DNA of 7,993 nucleotides from Sandaracinaceae bacterium (GCA_025056955.1 JANWYL010000139.1:1-7993), one strand, 5' to 3'; shown: positions 1-7,322, counted from the first letter of the stretch. The notes: generated from the sequence alone by a model not told the origin. Numbers and translations are program-made.

Positions 1-3
1 GAG

Positions 4-1617
4 ATGTGGGGGTGGCTTCCAATGCTTCTTGCAATAAGCATTGAATATGGCTTGGTCGCCCCATCGATCATTTCACCTTGGGGGGGAGACGATGCATATT
101 ATTACGCCCTTGCTCGGCGGATTGCACGCACTGGTCGTTTCGATGAACCAATCGTTTGGCACCTTCTCACCCTGCCAGAGAAAGCCATTCACCCTGCTTT
201 TGACTACTGGCAACCTTTGCCATCCTTGGCGCTCGTTCCTTCTTTCTTGGTTTTTGGCGATCAAATCGAAGTGGCCACTTGGACCATGGTGTTTTTTTCC
301 CTGCTTTCCATTTGGCTCTTTGCCCTTGTTTTGATTCGCTCGCGGGTAATTGCAACCCAACCTTTTCAAATCTTTGCGCTCCTCGCCTTCACCTGGAGCC
401 CCGCCATGCCGCTTTTTCGCTTTCGGGTGGAATCGCCCGTGTTTTGCCAAATCGCATGGCTTTTGACTTTGCTTGCTTTTATCAAAGAACGTTTTGCCCT
501 TGCAGCACTTTTTGCCTTTTTTGCTGCCTTTGCCCGCACCGACTCCCTTTTGCCGATCCTTTTGATTTGGTTGTTGCTTTTGCTCTTTTCGTTGCGCAAG
601 GTCGCCTGGACCAGGTTTTGGCGCAAAGCGCCTGCGTGGTTGCCGGTCGTGGGTGTCATGTTCGCTTGCTTCGCCTTTTACGTTTCCATTCACCTATTCC
701 GCTTTGGTGAGCCCCTCCCACCGGGTGCTCGTCTCGCTCCTGCTCTCAGCTGCATTGAAGAGCTTTTTGAGTGGAATCCGATGCGCAAACCCCTTTCGCC
801 AATTGGGTGGTTGAAAGCAAGGTTGGATCAGGCAACACTTTCCCATGCCTTCGAAGTGCTCAAGGGGCTTCTTTCTGGGGGGGCCTACGTGTTTCGCGGT
901 GAACCACTCATTGAGATCTTGGGGGTGGGAATGGTGGTTGTCTTTCTTATGCTCTTAACAAAACGCTCCTTTTCGATTGCTGAGAAGGTTTACACCATTT
1001 CTGTGGTGATGGCCCTTTGTGGGAGTTTTTTGTTGGCTTTGGGCGCGCCAGCGGTGTTTTCTCCCAACCGCACCCTCCAGTCCCTCGTTCCTTTCTACGT
1101 GGTTGCCAGCGTTGGTACCATAGAAAGGTTGGTTTTCTGGTTGTGGAAAGCACTCGAAAGGTTGAGGAGCAACGAATCCACGCCATCCTTTTCAGTTGAT
1201 TTGACCAAGGTTTCATGCTCTTTGATGTTTTTCCTCTCTTTGGGTCGCTTTGAGTCGAAAATTCATCTTCCCCCCTCTTACGATACCTTTGCGATGAAGC
1301 GAATCGAAGAACTCACTTCAGCCATGGGGAGCGATGTCATCGCAACCAACTTCCCCTTGTGGTTAGTCCCAAGCGGCGCAACAGCCGTTTTGTTTCCCTA
1401 TCAAGACGATGCAACCCGCCTCATGGTTCTTGAGCGCTATCGACCATCTTGGCTTTTATTGCACACGCCCCCCCATCCGATTTGGGGACCGAGGGCTGTT
1501 AGTGGATGGGTTGCATACTACGATGGGCAACCACACCGCTTGGGACCATTTCGTTTTGAGCCTTGTTTCAAGGACTCAACCTTTGTGATCTACCGCATTG
1601 AACACGATATCAACTAA
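4..1617 (+). CDS. Polytopic membrane protein, probable GT-C-fold glycosyltransferase (start uncertain, possibly partial)
   Basis: The protein is 537 residues from the first visible ATG, with about ten hydrophobic segments (roughly residues 69-85, 90-111, 121-137, 145-160, 163-177, 180-196, 211-231, 303-318, 329-350, 360-380). A GGDDAYYYALARRIARTG stretch at 27-44 directly after the first hydrophobic segment, HPAFDYWQPLP near 63-73 and FARTDSLLP near 176-184 resemble the acidic first-loop motif, YWPPL-type motif and R-x-DG-type motif of GT-C enzymes, which transfer sugars from polyprenyl-phosphate donors on the outer side of the inner membrane. The C-terminal 120 residues look soluble. Only three bases precede the ATG and the frame is open to the window edge, so no ribosome site can be judged and the true start may lie upstream. 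It ends 40 bp from the convergent kinase gene and has no evident link to the phosphate operon. Family assignment is by pattern; acceptor and donor are unknown. Confidence 0.6.
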   Translation: MWGWLPMLLAISIEYGLVAPSIISPWGGDDAYYYALARRIARTGRFDEPIVWHLLTLPEKAIHPAFDYWQPLPSLALVPSFLVFGDQIEVATWTMVFFSLLSIWLFALVLIRSRVIATQPFQIFALLAFTWSPAMPLFRFRVESPVFCQIAWLLTLLAFIKERFALAALFAFFAAFARTDSLLPILLIWLLLLLFSLRKVAWTRFWRKAPAWLPVVGVMFACFAFYVSIHLFRFGEPLPPGARLAPALSCIEELFEWNPMRKPLSPIGWLKARLDQATLSHAFEVLKGLLSGGAYVFRGEPLIEILGVGMVVVFLMLLTKRSFSIAEKVYTISVVMALCGSFLLALGAPAVFSPNRTLQSLVPFYVVASVGTIERLVFWLWKALERLRSNESTPSFSVDLTKVSCSLMFFLSLGRFESKIHLPPSYDTFAMKRIEELTSAMGSDVIATNFPLWLVPSGATAVLFPYQDDATRLMVLERYRPSWLLLHTPPHPIWGPRAVSGWVAYYDGQPHRLGPFRFEPCFKDSTFVIYRIEHDIN

Positions 1618-1657
1618 CTCTCCCTTTTGGCACTGAATTCACCCGGTATCAACTGCC
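1618..1657. other. Short convergent intergenic gap without a recognisable terminator
   Basis: These 40 bp separate the stop of the plus-strand membrane protein from the stop of the minus-strand kinase. I see no GC-rich hairpin followed by a T run on either strand, so an intrinsic terminator cannot be called; termination may be Rho-dependent or lie inside the opposing gene. Confidence 0.4.
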
Positions 1658-3589
1658 TCAACGCAACCCGAGGCGGCGGCTCACCGTTTCACCTGACTGG
1701 ATGGTGATCTCATAAGTCTCGTCGATGTTTTCACGTGGATTGCGCAATCGCAGAGTGTAAGTGCCAGGGGGAAGGGGGACCCGCACAAGAGGAGTCTCGC
1801 CAAGGACTCGGCCCCCCTCAATCGATACCTGTGTCCACGGAGATGTCACGAGGGAAAGGTAACCAGGCGGTGCAGAGGGAGAAGTGGAGCGCTCTTGGCG
1901 CTCAGCACGTTCTTGTCGTTCAGAACGCTCTTGAGGCTCAGGAGGAGATGGAGGAGGCGGGGGCGATGCAGGGAGAGGTTGTGCAACGGCAGATTGGACC
2001 TGGGTATTTTGAGGAGATGTGGTGCTTTTCCCGCGTCCTCCTCGACGCTCCAAAGAAGCAGAATTGGAAGGTGCAGTGGGTGGTGGTGGCGATGGGGCTT
2101 GAGGAGCTGAAGCAGTTGTTTCTTGCACGGAGGAGGGTGGAGCAGGTGGCGGAGCCACAGGGCTTGAAGGAGGAAGTGGGGACGAGGTGGCAGGTGAAAC
2201 TGGAGGAGGAGCGCTTGGTGACGGAAGTGGGGGAGGAGGGGGCGAAGGAGGAGCCGATTGCGTCGTATGCATCAAAGACCACACCCCTATGGCAAGCAAA
2301 GCCGAACCCAAACTGGCTGCAATGACGAGGAGCCATGGCGAGGCAGGGGCGAGACGAGCTGGTGTTTCACCCAAGGGAGCAGACTGAGCTGCCTGGACAG
2401 CGGAGAAACTGCCTGTTTTAGCGTGGAAGCCACTCACACTTGGGAGACTTGGATTCGATGTCGAGGTCAGCCCTTCTTGGGAAGAACCGGTCAGTGAAAC
2501 AGTGCCGCTTGCGCCAAAGAGCCGTTCGATTGACCGGGAATCGAGGTCAAGAGAGGCGACACATTCCCGGATGCGGGCATGGTGTTCTTCGATCAATTCA
2601 CCGAGGGTTTCTTTCAAAAAACCAGCAATTGCTTTGCGATCAGGAGGGTTTGGAAGCGTGGTAAGCCATTTTTCGAGGTCTTCTTTGAACGCTTGGGCTG
2701 TGGGGTAACGCTTTTCAACATCCCGCTCGAGTGCCCGCATCACGATCGCATCGATTTCTGGCGGCACTTCTGGATTGTACCTTGATGGGGGGACAATTTC
2801 TTCGCGCAAAGTGGCGTTGAGGGTGGCAAGTTCATTGGCGCTCTTAAAGAGTCGTCGCGAAGTGAGCATCTCCCAAAAGACCACACCCATCGACCACAAA
2901 TCCGCCCGCCGATCCACTTTGCCAGCGAGCGCTTGCTCGGGGGCCATGTAGGCGTACTTGCCCTTCACGATACCTGTGCGTGTCTCAACGACGTTGCTTT
3001 CTGCTTTCGCAATTCCAAAGTCAAGGATCTTCACAACACCTGCGTAGGTTACAAAAATGTTTTGGGGTGACACATCTCGATGCACCACCCCAAGGGGCTT
3101 TCCATCGAATGATGTCAAATCGTGCGCATACCCCAGCCCGTCAAGGGCGTCGGCCACAATGCGAGCGGAGACGTGGATGGGGATGATTTGGTTGCGCTGC
3201 GCCACAATCCGCATGATGCGCTCCAACCCCTGCCCATCCAGGTATTCCATCGCAAGAAAATGTTGGGTGATACCGCCAGGTCCTTCGACTTCACCCACTT
3301 CCACCGTGTGAACGCAATTTGGGTGTTCGAGTTGTGCAGCGAGGCGGGCTTCATCCAAAAACATATCGACGAAGCCGGGCTCTGCTTCAAGATGAGGGTG
3401 AAGCCGCTTGATCACAAAGAGCTTGCGAAAGCCGCCTTTTCCACCAAGAACGGCAAGATTGACCTCCGCCATTCCACCCTGGCCAAGCTTGGCCACAAGC
3501 ACGTACTTTCCGAAAGGCGTAGGTGGTATTGGCGTGATCACAAGGGCACGCTGTTGCTCTTCCTTGATCATGCGGGAGGGGGATGTCAT
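1658..3589 (-). CDS. Transmembrane Ser/Thr protein kinase with Pro-rich linker and C-terminal PEGA-like domain
   Basis: The 643-residue protein (from the chosen start) is a Hanks-type kinase: glycine loop GQGGM at 36-40, ATP lysine K61 in VIKR, helix-C glutamate E80, catalytic loop HRDVSPQN at 170-177, DFG at 190-192, APE at 216-218 and the ADLWSMG segment near 229-235. All core catalytic residues are present. The loop has Ser174 where HRDLKPxN kinases carry Lys, a variant common in myxobacterial kinases. One membrane span lies at about 419-440, then a Pro/Ser/Ala-rich linker (about 445-575) with a charged QERSERQERAERQERS repeat at 553-568. The last ~68 residues (from GYLSL at 576) match the PEGA beta-domain pattern (ETPL, PPGTYTL). 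Kinase is predicted cytosolic and PEGA domain periplasmic. An upstream in-frame Met at 3733 is rejected because it lies inside pstB; the ATG at 3589 follows GAGGAGGACAA. The gene starts 61 nt after pstB, so co-transcription is likely. Substrate unknown. Confidence 0.93.
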   Translation of the reverse strand: MTSPSRMIKEEQQRALVITPIPPTPFGKYVLVAKLGQGGMAEVNLAVLGGKGGFRKLFVIKRLHPHLEAEPGFVDMFLDEARLAAQLEHPNCVHTVEVGEVEGPGGITQHFLAMEYLDGQGLERIMRIVAQRNQIIPIHVSARIVADALDGLGYAHDLTSFDGKPLGVVHRDVSPQNIFVTYAGVVKILDFGIAKAESNVVETRTGIVKGKYAYMAPEQALAGKVDRRADLWSMGVVFWEMLTSRRLFKSANELATLNATLREEIVPPSRYNPEVPPEIDAIVMRALERDVEKRYPTAQAFKEDLEKWLTTLPNPPDRKAIAGFLKETLGELIEEHHARIRECVASLDLDSRSIERLFGASGTVSLTGSSQEGLTSTSNPSLPSVSGFHAKTGSFSAVQAAQSAPLGETPARLAPASPWLLVIAASLGSALLAIGVWSLMHTTQSAPPSPPPPPLPSPSAPPPVSPATSSPLPPSSPVAPPPAPPSSVQETTASAPQAPSPPPPTAPSNSASLERRGGRGKSTTSPQNTQVQSAVAQPLPASPPPPPSPPEPQERSERQERAERQERSTSPSAPPGYLSLVTSPWTQVSIEGGRVLGETPLVRVPLPPGTYTLRLRNPRENIDETYEITIQSGETVSRRLGLR

Positions 3590-3600
3590 TTGTCCTCCTC
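3590..3600 (-). promoter_or_regulatory. Ribosome binding site deciding the kinase start
   Basis: On the minus strand GAGGAGGACAA directly precedes the ATG at 3589. GGAGG is 4 nt from the start codon, a strong Shine-Dalgarno match that favours this start over the in-frame Met 48 codons upstream. Confidence 0.75.
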
Positions 3601-3650
3601 GGGTGCTTTGGCTAGTTTCCTGGCTTTCCCATGCCTCTGTCAACCCCCCT

Positions 3651-4412
3651 CTATCCAAAGACGCCGCGCAGGTAGTTGAGGGTGAGCTCATGTTTGGGAG
3701 ATTCGAAAATTTCTTGGGTTTTCCCAGCTTCAACGAGCTTGCCCATGTGGAAGAAGGCCACTTGATCGCTCATCCGCTTGGCTTGCTGCATCGAGTGGGT
3801 AACCCAAACAATCGTGCATTCCGAAGCGAGCTCGCGGATGACTTCTTCGATGCGCGAGGTGGCGATTGGATCGAGAGCGGAAGTGGGTTCGTCAAGAAGC
3901 AATACTTCAGGGCGAACGGCCAGGGCCCGCGCGATGCAAAGGCGCTGCTGTTGGCCACCTGAGAGGCCTTGGGCAGGGGCTCGAAGGCGATCTTTCACTT
4001 CGTCCCAAAGAGCGGTCTTTCGCAGGGCTTCTTCACACGCTGCCTCAAGCACATCCCGAGAGCGTTCACCACGCAGCCGAAGTCCAAAAACGACGTTTTC
4101 GAAAATCGAGGTTGCAAAACAGGTCGAGCGCTGAAAGACCATTCCGACTCGCTTTCTGATTTCAATTGGGTCGACTTGGGGATGATAGATATCGATGCCG
4201 TCGAGACGAACTTGACCTTCTACGCGGCAGTTTTCAATCAGTTCATTCATCCGATTGATGGACCGCAGAAAGGTGGACTTTCCGCATCCAGAAGGCCCAA
4301 TCAAAGCCGTAATCGATCGCTCAGGAATGTCCAAAGACACAGAGTCAAGGGCGATGCGCGCTCCATAGCGCACGCTCAAGCTCTCAACTTGAATCTTAAA
4401 TGGCTTTTCCAT
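3651..4412 (-). CDS. pstB: Phosphate ABC transporter ATP-binding protein PstB
   Basis: This 253-residue cytoplasmic ATPase powers phosphate import through PstC/PstA. Visible motifs are Walker A GPSGCGKST (39-47), Q-loop Q94, ABC signature LSGGQQQR (150-157), Walker B LLLDEP (171-176), D-loop SALD (178-181) and H-loop H206 in WVTHS. The NRMNELI segment near 53-59 and the ending LNYLRGVFG are typical of PstB rather than of other ABC ATPases. Length is normal for the family. The ATG at 4412 follows GGAGAACC; the open frame continues 30 codons further upstream inside pstA but those codons look unlike PstB. The start overlaps the end of pstA by 17 nt, suggesting translational coupling. After the Q-loop the usual family pattern KPxPFPMSI reads RSTCFATSI, an unusual substitution at the face that contacts the permease; all catalytic motifs are intact. 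Confidence 0.96.
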   Translation of the reverse strand: MEKPFKIQVESLSVRYGARIALDSVSLDIPERSITALIGPSGCGKSTFLRSINRMNELIENCRVEGQVRLDGIDIYHPQVDPIEIRKRVGMVFQRSTCFATSIFENVVFGLRLRGERSRDVLEAACEEALRKTALWDEVKDRLRAPAQGLSGGQQQRLCIARALAVRPEVLLLDEPTSALDPIATSRIEEVIRELASECTIVWVTHSMQQAKRMSDQVAFFHMGKLVEAGKTQEIFESPKHELTLNYLRGVFG

Positions 4413-5331
4413 GGTTCTCCGGCTGCTTGTTCTTTGCGCGAAGCAGCGAGCCAATTCCAGTGAGCAGCATTGTGATTGTGACGAGCACAAGCGAAGTGGC
4501 AAAGATCAACTTTTTGGCTGATTCCACATCAGCGCTTTGCGTGGCGAGGGCATAGACGTGATAAGCCAGGTGCATGTGCATGTCGGTGGGGTGGCGGGGA
4601 AGTTCCGCCACATGATTTGCGGCGCCCGTAAACAAAATGGGGGCCACTTCTCCAGCAGCGCGGCCAATCGCCAAGACAGCTCCAGTGCCAATCCCTGCCC
4701 GCGCCCCTGGAAGAACCACCCAAAGCAGAACTTGAAGCCGCGTGGCCCCCAAGGCATATGCTGCCTGCCTCAGCTCTTGCGAAACTCGCCGAATCGCTTC
4801 TTCAGTTGAAACGATCACCACTGGCAGGGTCAAGACAGCCAAAGTAAGGGATGACCAAAGGATTCCGGGCTTTGCCCAAACAACGAGTGGTGGCTCAGAA
4901 AGCAGAGCATCGAGTGATTTTCCGACGAAAAGCACGAAAAAACCAAGCCCAAAGAGCCCATAGACGACAGAGGGTATTCCCGCAAGGCTTTCGATGGCCA
5001 CTCGCAGGATTTTTGTAAGCTTCGATTGGGGTTTTGCGTATTCGGCAAAATAGATCCCCGTTGCCACTCCAAGTGGCAGGGCAGCAGCCGTCATGAGCAG
5101 GGTCAAAAGCGCGGTGCCGACGAGCGCATTGAAGATCCCTCCCTCAGAGGGTTCCAAGCTCGATCTTCCAAAAATGAAATTTATGCTCAAAGCAGGAAAA
5201 CCCTGAAGGAAGAGGATGGCAATGATCCCCCCAAGCATTGCGATGAGCAGCAGGGTCGAAAGTGCGCCCAGAATTCCAGTTGGGCCAATCTGAACCAAGG
5301 CAGCTAAAAGTCGATGGCGCAAGCCTTTCAC
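4396..5331 (-). CDS. pstA: Phosphate ABC transporter permease PstA (GTG start)
   Basis: The 311-residue inner-membrane protein forms the phosphate channel with PstC. It shows an N-terminal membrane span (about 20-43), then GGIFNALVGT (64-73), GIPSVVYGLFG (118-128), the cytoplasmic EAA loop around 177-214 containing QAAYALGATRLQ, and AAGEVAPILFTG (225-236); these are characteristic of PstA and distinguish it from PstC. About six membrane spans are predicted, the last near 277-297. The start is GTG at 5331-5329, overlapping the pstC TGA by 4 nt (GTGA), with GAGGG 7 nt upstream inside pstC. The C-terminus overlaps pstB by 17 nt. Order and overlaps place it in a single pstSCAB transcription unit. 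Confidence 0.95.
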   Translation of the reverse strand: MKGLRHRLLAALVQIGPTGILGALSTLLLIAMLGGIIAILFLQGFPALSINFIFGRSSLEPSEGGIFNALVGTALLTLLMTAAALPLGVATGIYFAEYAKPQSKLTKILRVAIESLAGIPSVVYGLFGLGFFVLFVGKSLDALLSEPPLVVWAKPGILWSSLTLAVLTLPVVIVSTEEAIRRVSQELRQAAYALGATRLQVLLWVVLPGARAGIGTGAVLAIGRAAGEVAPILFTGAANHVAELPRHPTDMHMHLAYHVYALATQSADVESAKKLIFATSLVLVTITMLLTGIGSLLRAKNKQPENHGKAI

Positions 5332-6281
5332 GGTTCAACCCTCAGGCGGCGGAGCATCCACACGCTCAGGCGCTGAAGTGCAAAAGAAATCCCAAAAAGC
5401 AAAGTGCCAATGAAAAAAAGAATCTGCCAGTGAAGGCTTTGGGGAACCACTTCTCCAAGCTCAGCCGCGATTGCAGCAGTCATGGTGCGGGCGCTTGTGG
5501 TTGGACGGAAATCAATCACGGGTGCATTTCCGGAACTCATGAGCACGATCATCGTTTCTCCGAGGGCGCGTCCAAGCGCGAGCACCATCGCGGCGCTGAT
5601 TCCAGGAAGCGCATGGGGGAGAACCACGCGCCGGATCACTTGTTCAGTCGTCGCACCCAAAGCGAGTGCTGCTTCAACGAGCTCTCGAGGCACTTCGTGA
5701 AGCGCTTCTTCGCTTAAGGCAAAAAGCGTTGGGATGAGGGCAATGCCAAGGGCCAGGCCCGCAACCATTGCGTTTAGGCGATAGTGATACCCAAAGAGGC
5801 TTTGGAGGAAAGGCGCAAGAACCATGAGGGCGAAAACGCCCAAGACCACTGTGGGGATGGCTGCCCAAAGTTCGATGAGGAGGCGCACCCATTTCCGCAA
5901 GCTTTGTTTGAGGAATCGGCTGACAAAAATCGCAGCACCAAGAGCGGTTGGGGTGGCAAAAAGCAAGGCGATGAGAGCGATCTTCAGTGAACCAAAAATC
6001 AGAGGGAGGATATTGACTTTTGGAGGCGTGGCCACAGGTTGCCAGACAAATCGGCTTTCGTGACCAGGCCACTTTTTGGGCACAAAGAGCTCTGAGAGGC
6101 CCCCAAGCTCTTCCCCCCTTTCTTCTTTCAAAAGGGGGGCTGCCTCGCGAAAAACGAAGGCAAAAATCAAAACCACCATGGTGCAGGCGAGGAGGGTGAG
6201 CAAGAAAAGCAGCCCCTCCACGAGTTTTTCTGCCAGTTTTCGCTTGGCCTTGAGGCGAGACCCTGGAGCCGACGCATTCAT
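5328..6281 (-). CDS. pstC: Phosphate ABC transporter permease PstC
   Basis: The 317-residue partner permease of PstA has a basic N-terminus (KAKRK), a first membrane span at about 21-45, a periplasmic stretch (46-90), and further spans near 91-120, 131-160, 171-189, 225-246 and 285-305. ELWAAIPTVVLGVFAL (137-152), the EAA loop (about 192-228, with EAALALGATTEQVIRRVVLP) and ALGRALGETMIVLM (235-248) are diagnostic of PstC. The ATG at 6281 overlaps the pstS stop as ATGA, with GAGG at 6290-6293 as ribosome site, so it is probably coupled to pstS translation. An inverted repeat with a 9-bp stem lies within codons 48-57 (positions 6113-6139). Confidence 0.95.
   Translation of the reverse strand: MNASAPGSRLKAKRKLAEKLVEGLLFLLTLLACTMVVLIFAFVFREAAPLLKEERGEELGGLSELFVPKKWPGHESRFVWQPVATPPKVNILPLIFGSLKIALIALLFATPTALGAAIFVSRFLKQSLRKWVRLLIELWAAIPTVVLGVFALMVLAPFLQSLFGYHYRLNAMVAGLALGIALIPTLFALSEEALHEVPRELVEAALALGATTEQVIRRVVLPHALPGISAAMVLALGRALGETMIVLMSSGNAPVIDFRPTTSARTMTAAIAAELGEVVPQSLHWQILFFIGTLLFGISFALQRLSVWMLRRLRVEP
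6113..6139 (-). other. Perfect 9-bp inverted repeat (possible mRNA hairpin) inside early pstC
   Basis: CCCCCCTTT and AAAGGGGGG form a perfect 9-bp stem with a 9-nt loop about 140 nt into pstC. It could fold in the message and dampen expression of pstCAB relative to pstS. It lacks the trailing U run of an intrinsic terminator. Function is inferred only. Confidence 0.45.
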
Positions 6282-7189
6282 GGCGAATTCCTCAAGTTGT
6301 GTATTGCTGGTACTTCAAAAAAGCCGCTCGCTTTGGCAATCGACTGCCCTTCAAGGGAGCGGACAAATTCGATGAAGCGGCGGATATCTCCTTGGGCCTC
6401 TCCGATAGAGTAGAAAAAAAGAGGCCGAGCGAGGGGGTATGTTCCGCTTTGTGCTGCTTCGGCGCTTGGCATGAGCTCCTGCCCGTCTTCAAGGCGAATG
6501 GCCAAGGCCTTGACCCCCTTGGCGTAGCCCACACCTCCATAGCCAATTCCAGCAGGATCTGTAGACACAGCGGCGATGATTGCCGCTGTTCCAGCCAAGG
6601 TTTGCACTTCATCGGCGAAATCAGCCCCGCGAAGCACACGCTCCTTAAAGTAGGCATAAGTACCGGAACTGCTCTCTCGCCCGTACGCCACAATCGGCTG
6701 CCGAATGCCGCCAACTTCCGACCAGTCACGAATCAGCCCCCTATAGATTCCTGCCACTTGTTCAAGCGATAGACTCGAAACCGGATTGCTCTTGTGGACA
6801 TAGATGGTCAATGCATCGATAGCGACCACATGCTCGCAAGGTGCTTTCCCGTGCTTTGCCAAAATCTCATCGTATTCTTTTTGTGAAATTTTTCGGCTTG
6901 CACTCGCAAGGTCAGCAGTTCCAGAAATCAGGGCAGCAATCCCCGTTCCTGTGCCTCCTCCTGCCACTTGGACTGAGATTTCGGGATGAGCTCGCATAAA
7001 GGCCTGGGCCCATCTCTGAACGAGGATCACCATCGTGTCTGATCCGCGAATCACAACTTTGCGTCGGGCATGGGAATCACACCCAGCCAACAGTACCAAG
7101 GTGAAGCCAACATGAACCAAGATCAAAACCAGGCGATGGCTTGGGTGCATCCGATATGGGATATGGCTCAAGGCAGGTTGCAACTTCAT
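6278..7189 (-). CDS. pstS: Phosphate-binding lipoprotein PstS
   Basis: This is the periplasmic phosphate receptor that feeds PstC/PstA. A hydrophobic segment ending LVLLAGC forms a lipobox, so the protein is probably lipid-anchored. After it come RGSDTM, GGGTGTGIAALISGTADLA, GRESSSGTYAYF and STDPAGIGYGGVGY, matching the phosphate-binding loops of the short PstS class (PBP-like domain). Three in-frame starts exist. The ATG at 7285 would put about 50 residues before the hydrophobic core and is unlikely. The ATG at 7150 gives a classic 24-residue lipoprotein signal but has no ribosome site. The ATG at 7189, chosen here, is preceded by ACGGGAAAGCC and gives a 303-residue precursor with a somewhat long basic N-region. 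Gene identity is secure; the start is not. First gene of the pst operon, divergent from a Cys-rich lipoprotein gene, overlapping pstC by 4 nt. Confidence 0.93.
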   Translation of the reverse strand: MKLQPALSHIPYRMHPSHRLVLILVHVGFTLVLLAGCDSHARRKVVIRGSDTMVILVQRWAQAFMRAHPEISVQVAGGGTGTGIAALISGTADLASASRKISQKEYDEILAKHGKAPCEHVVAIDALTIYVHKSNPVSSLSLEQVAGIYRGLIRDWSEVGGIRQPIVAYGRESSSGTYAYFKERVLRGADFADEVQTLAGTAAIIAAVSTDPAGIGYGGVGYAKGVKALAIRLEDGQELMPSAEAAQSGTYPLARPLFFYSIGEAQGDIRRFIEFVRSLEGQSIAKASGFFEVPAIHNLRNSP

Positions 7190-7200
7190 GGCTTTCCCGT

Positions 7201-7226
7201 AGCTCGAGCTTAGAGGCAAGCGCTTG
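7201..7226. promoter_or_regulatory. Two adjacent 10-bp palindromes in the pstS leader
   Basis: AGCTCGAGCT (7201-7210) and CAAGCGCTTG (7217-7226) are each perfectly self-complementary and sit 12-37 bp before the chosen pstS start. They could be operator half-elements or chance; they would be coding if the ATG at 7285 were used. Confidence 0.3.
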
Positions 7227-7251
7227 GTATTCGCGCTTTTTGAGCAGCGTT

Positions 7252-7281
7252 GGTTGTTGCATCTCGGGTTGTTGCATCTCG
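7252..7281. repeat. Perfect 15-bp tandem duplication upstream of pstS
   Basis: The unit GGTTGTTGCATCTCG occurs twice head to tail without mismatch (7252-7266 and 7267-7281; minus strand CGAGATGCAACAACC). If pstS began at 7285 it would encode the odd Cys/Asn-rich stretch RCNNPRCNNQ, unlike any signal peptide, so it more likely lies in the untranslated leader or promoter. Confidence 0.7.
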
Positions 7282-7322
7282 CCATTGCCTCTTGTTATTG
7301 AGGCGGTTGGTGCTTTTGTTCC

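Noticed and set aside
73..693. 206-codon minus-strand open frame opposite the GT-C-like gene
   Set aside because: Lys/Gln/Gly-rich translation is the expected mirror of a hydrophobic membrane protein; no family resemblance.
1605..1659. Near-repeat CGATATCAACTAACTC / CGGTATCAACTGCCTC at the convergent gene ends
   Set aside because: 13 of 16 matches over a short stretch, partly coding, with no terminator or site geometry; likely chance.
3590..3733. In-frame upstream extension of the kinase to an ATG at 3733
   Set aside because: It lies across the gap and inside pstB, is low in kinase-like sequence, and the ATG at 3589 has a strong ribosome site.
3122..3962. Long plus-strand open frames opposite the kinase and pstB (about 185 codons each)
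   Set aside because: They are antisense to genes with full motif support and show no recognisable domain or start signals.
4413..4502. In-frame upstream extension of pstB by 30 codons
   Set aside because: It lies within pstA and does not resemble PstB N-termini; the ATG at 4412 has GGAG upstream.
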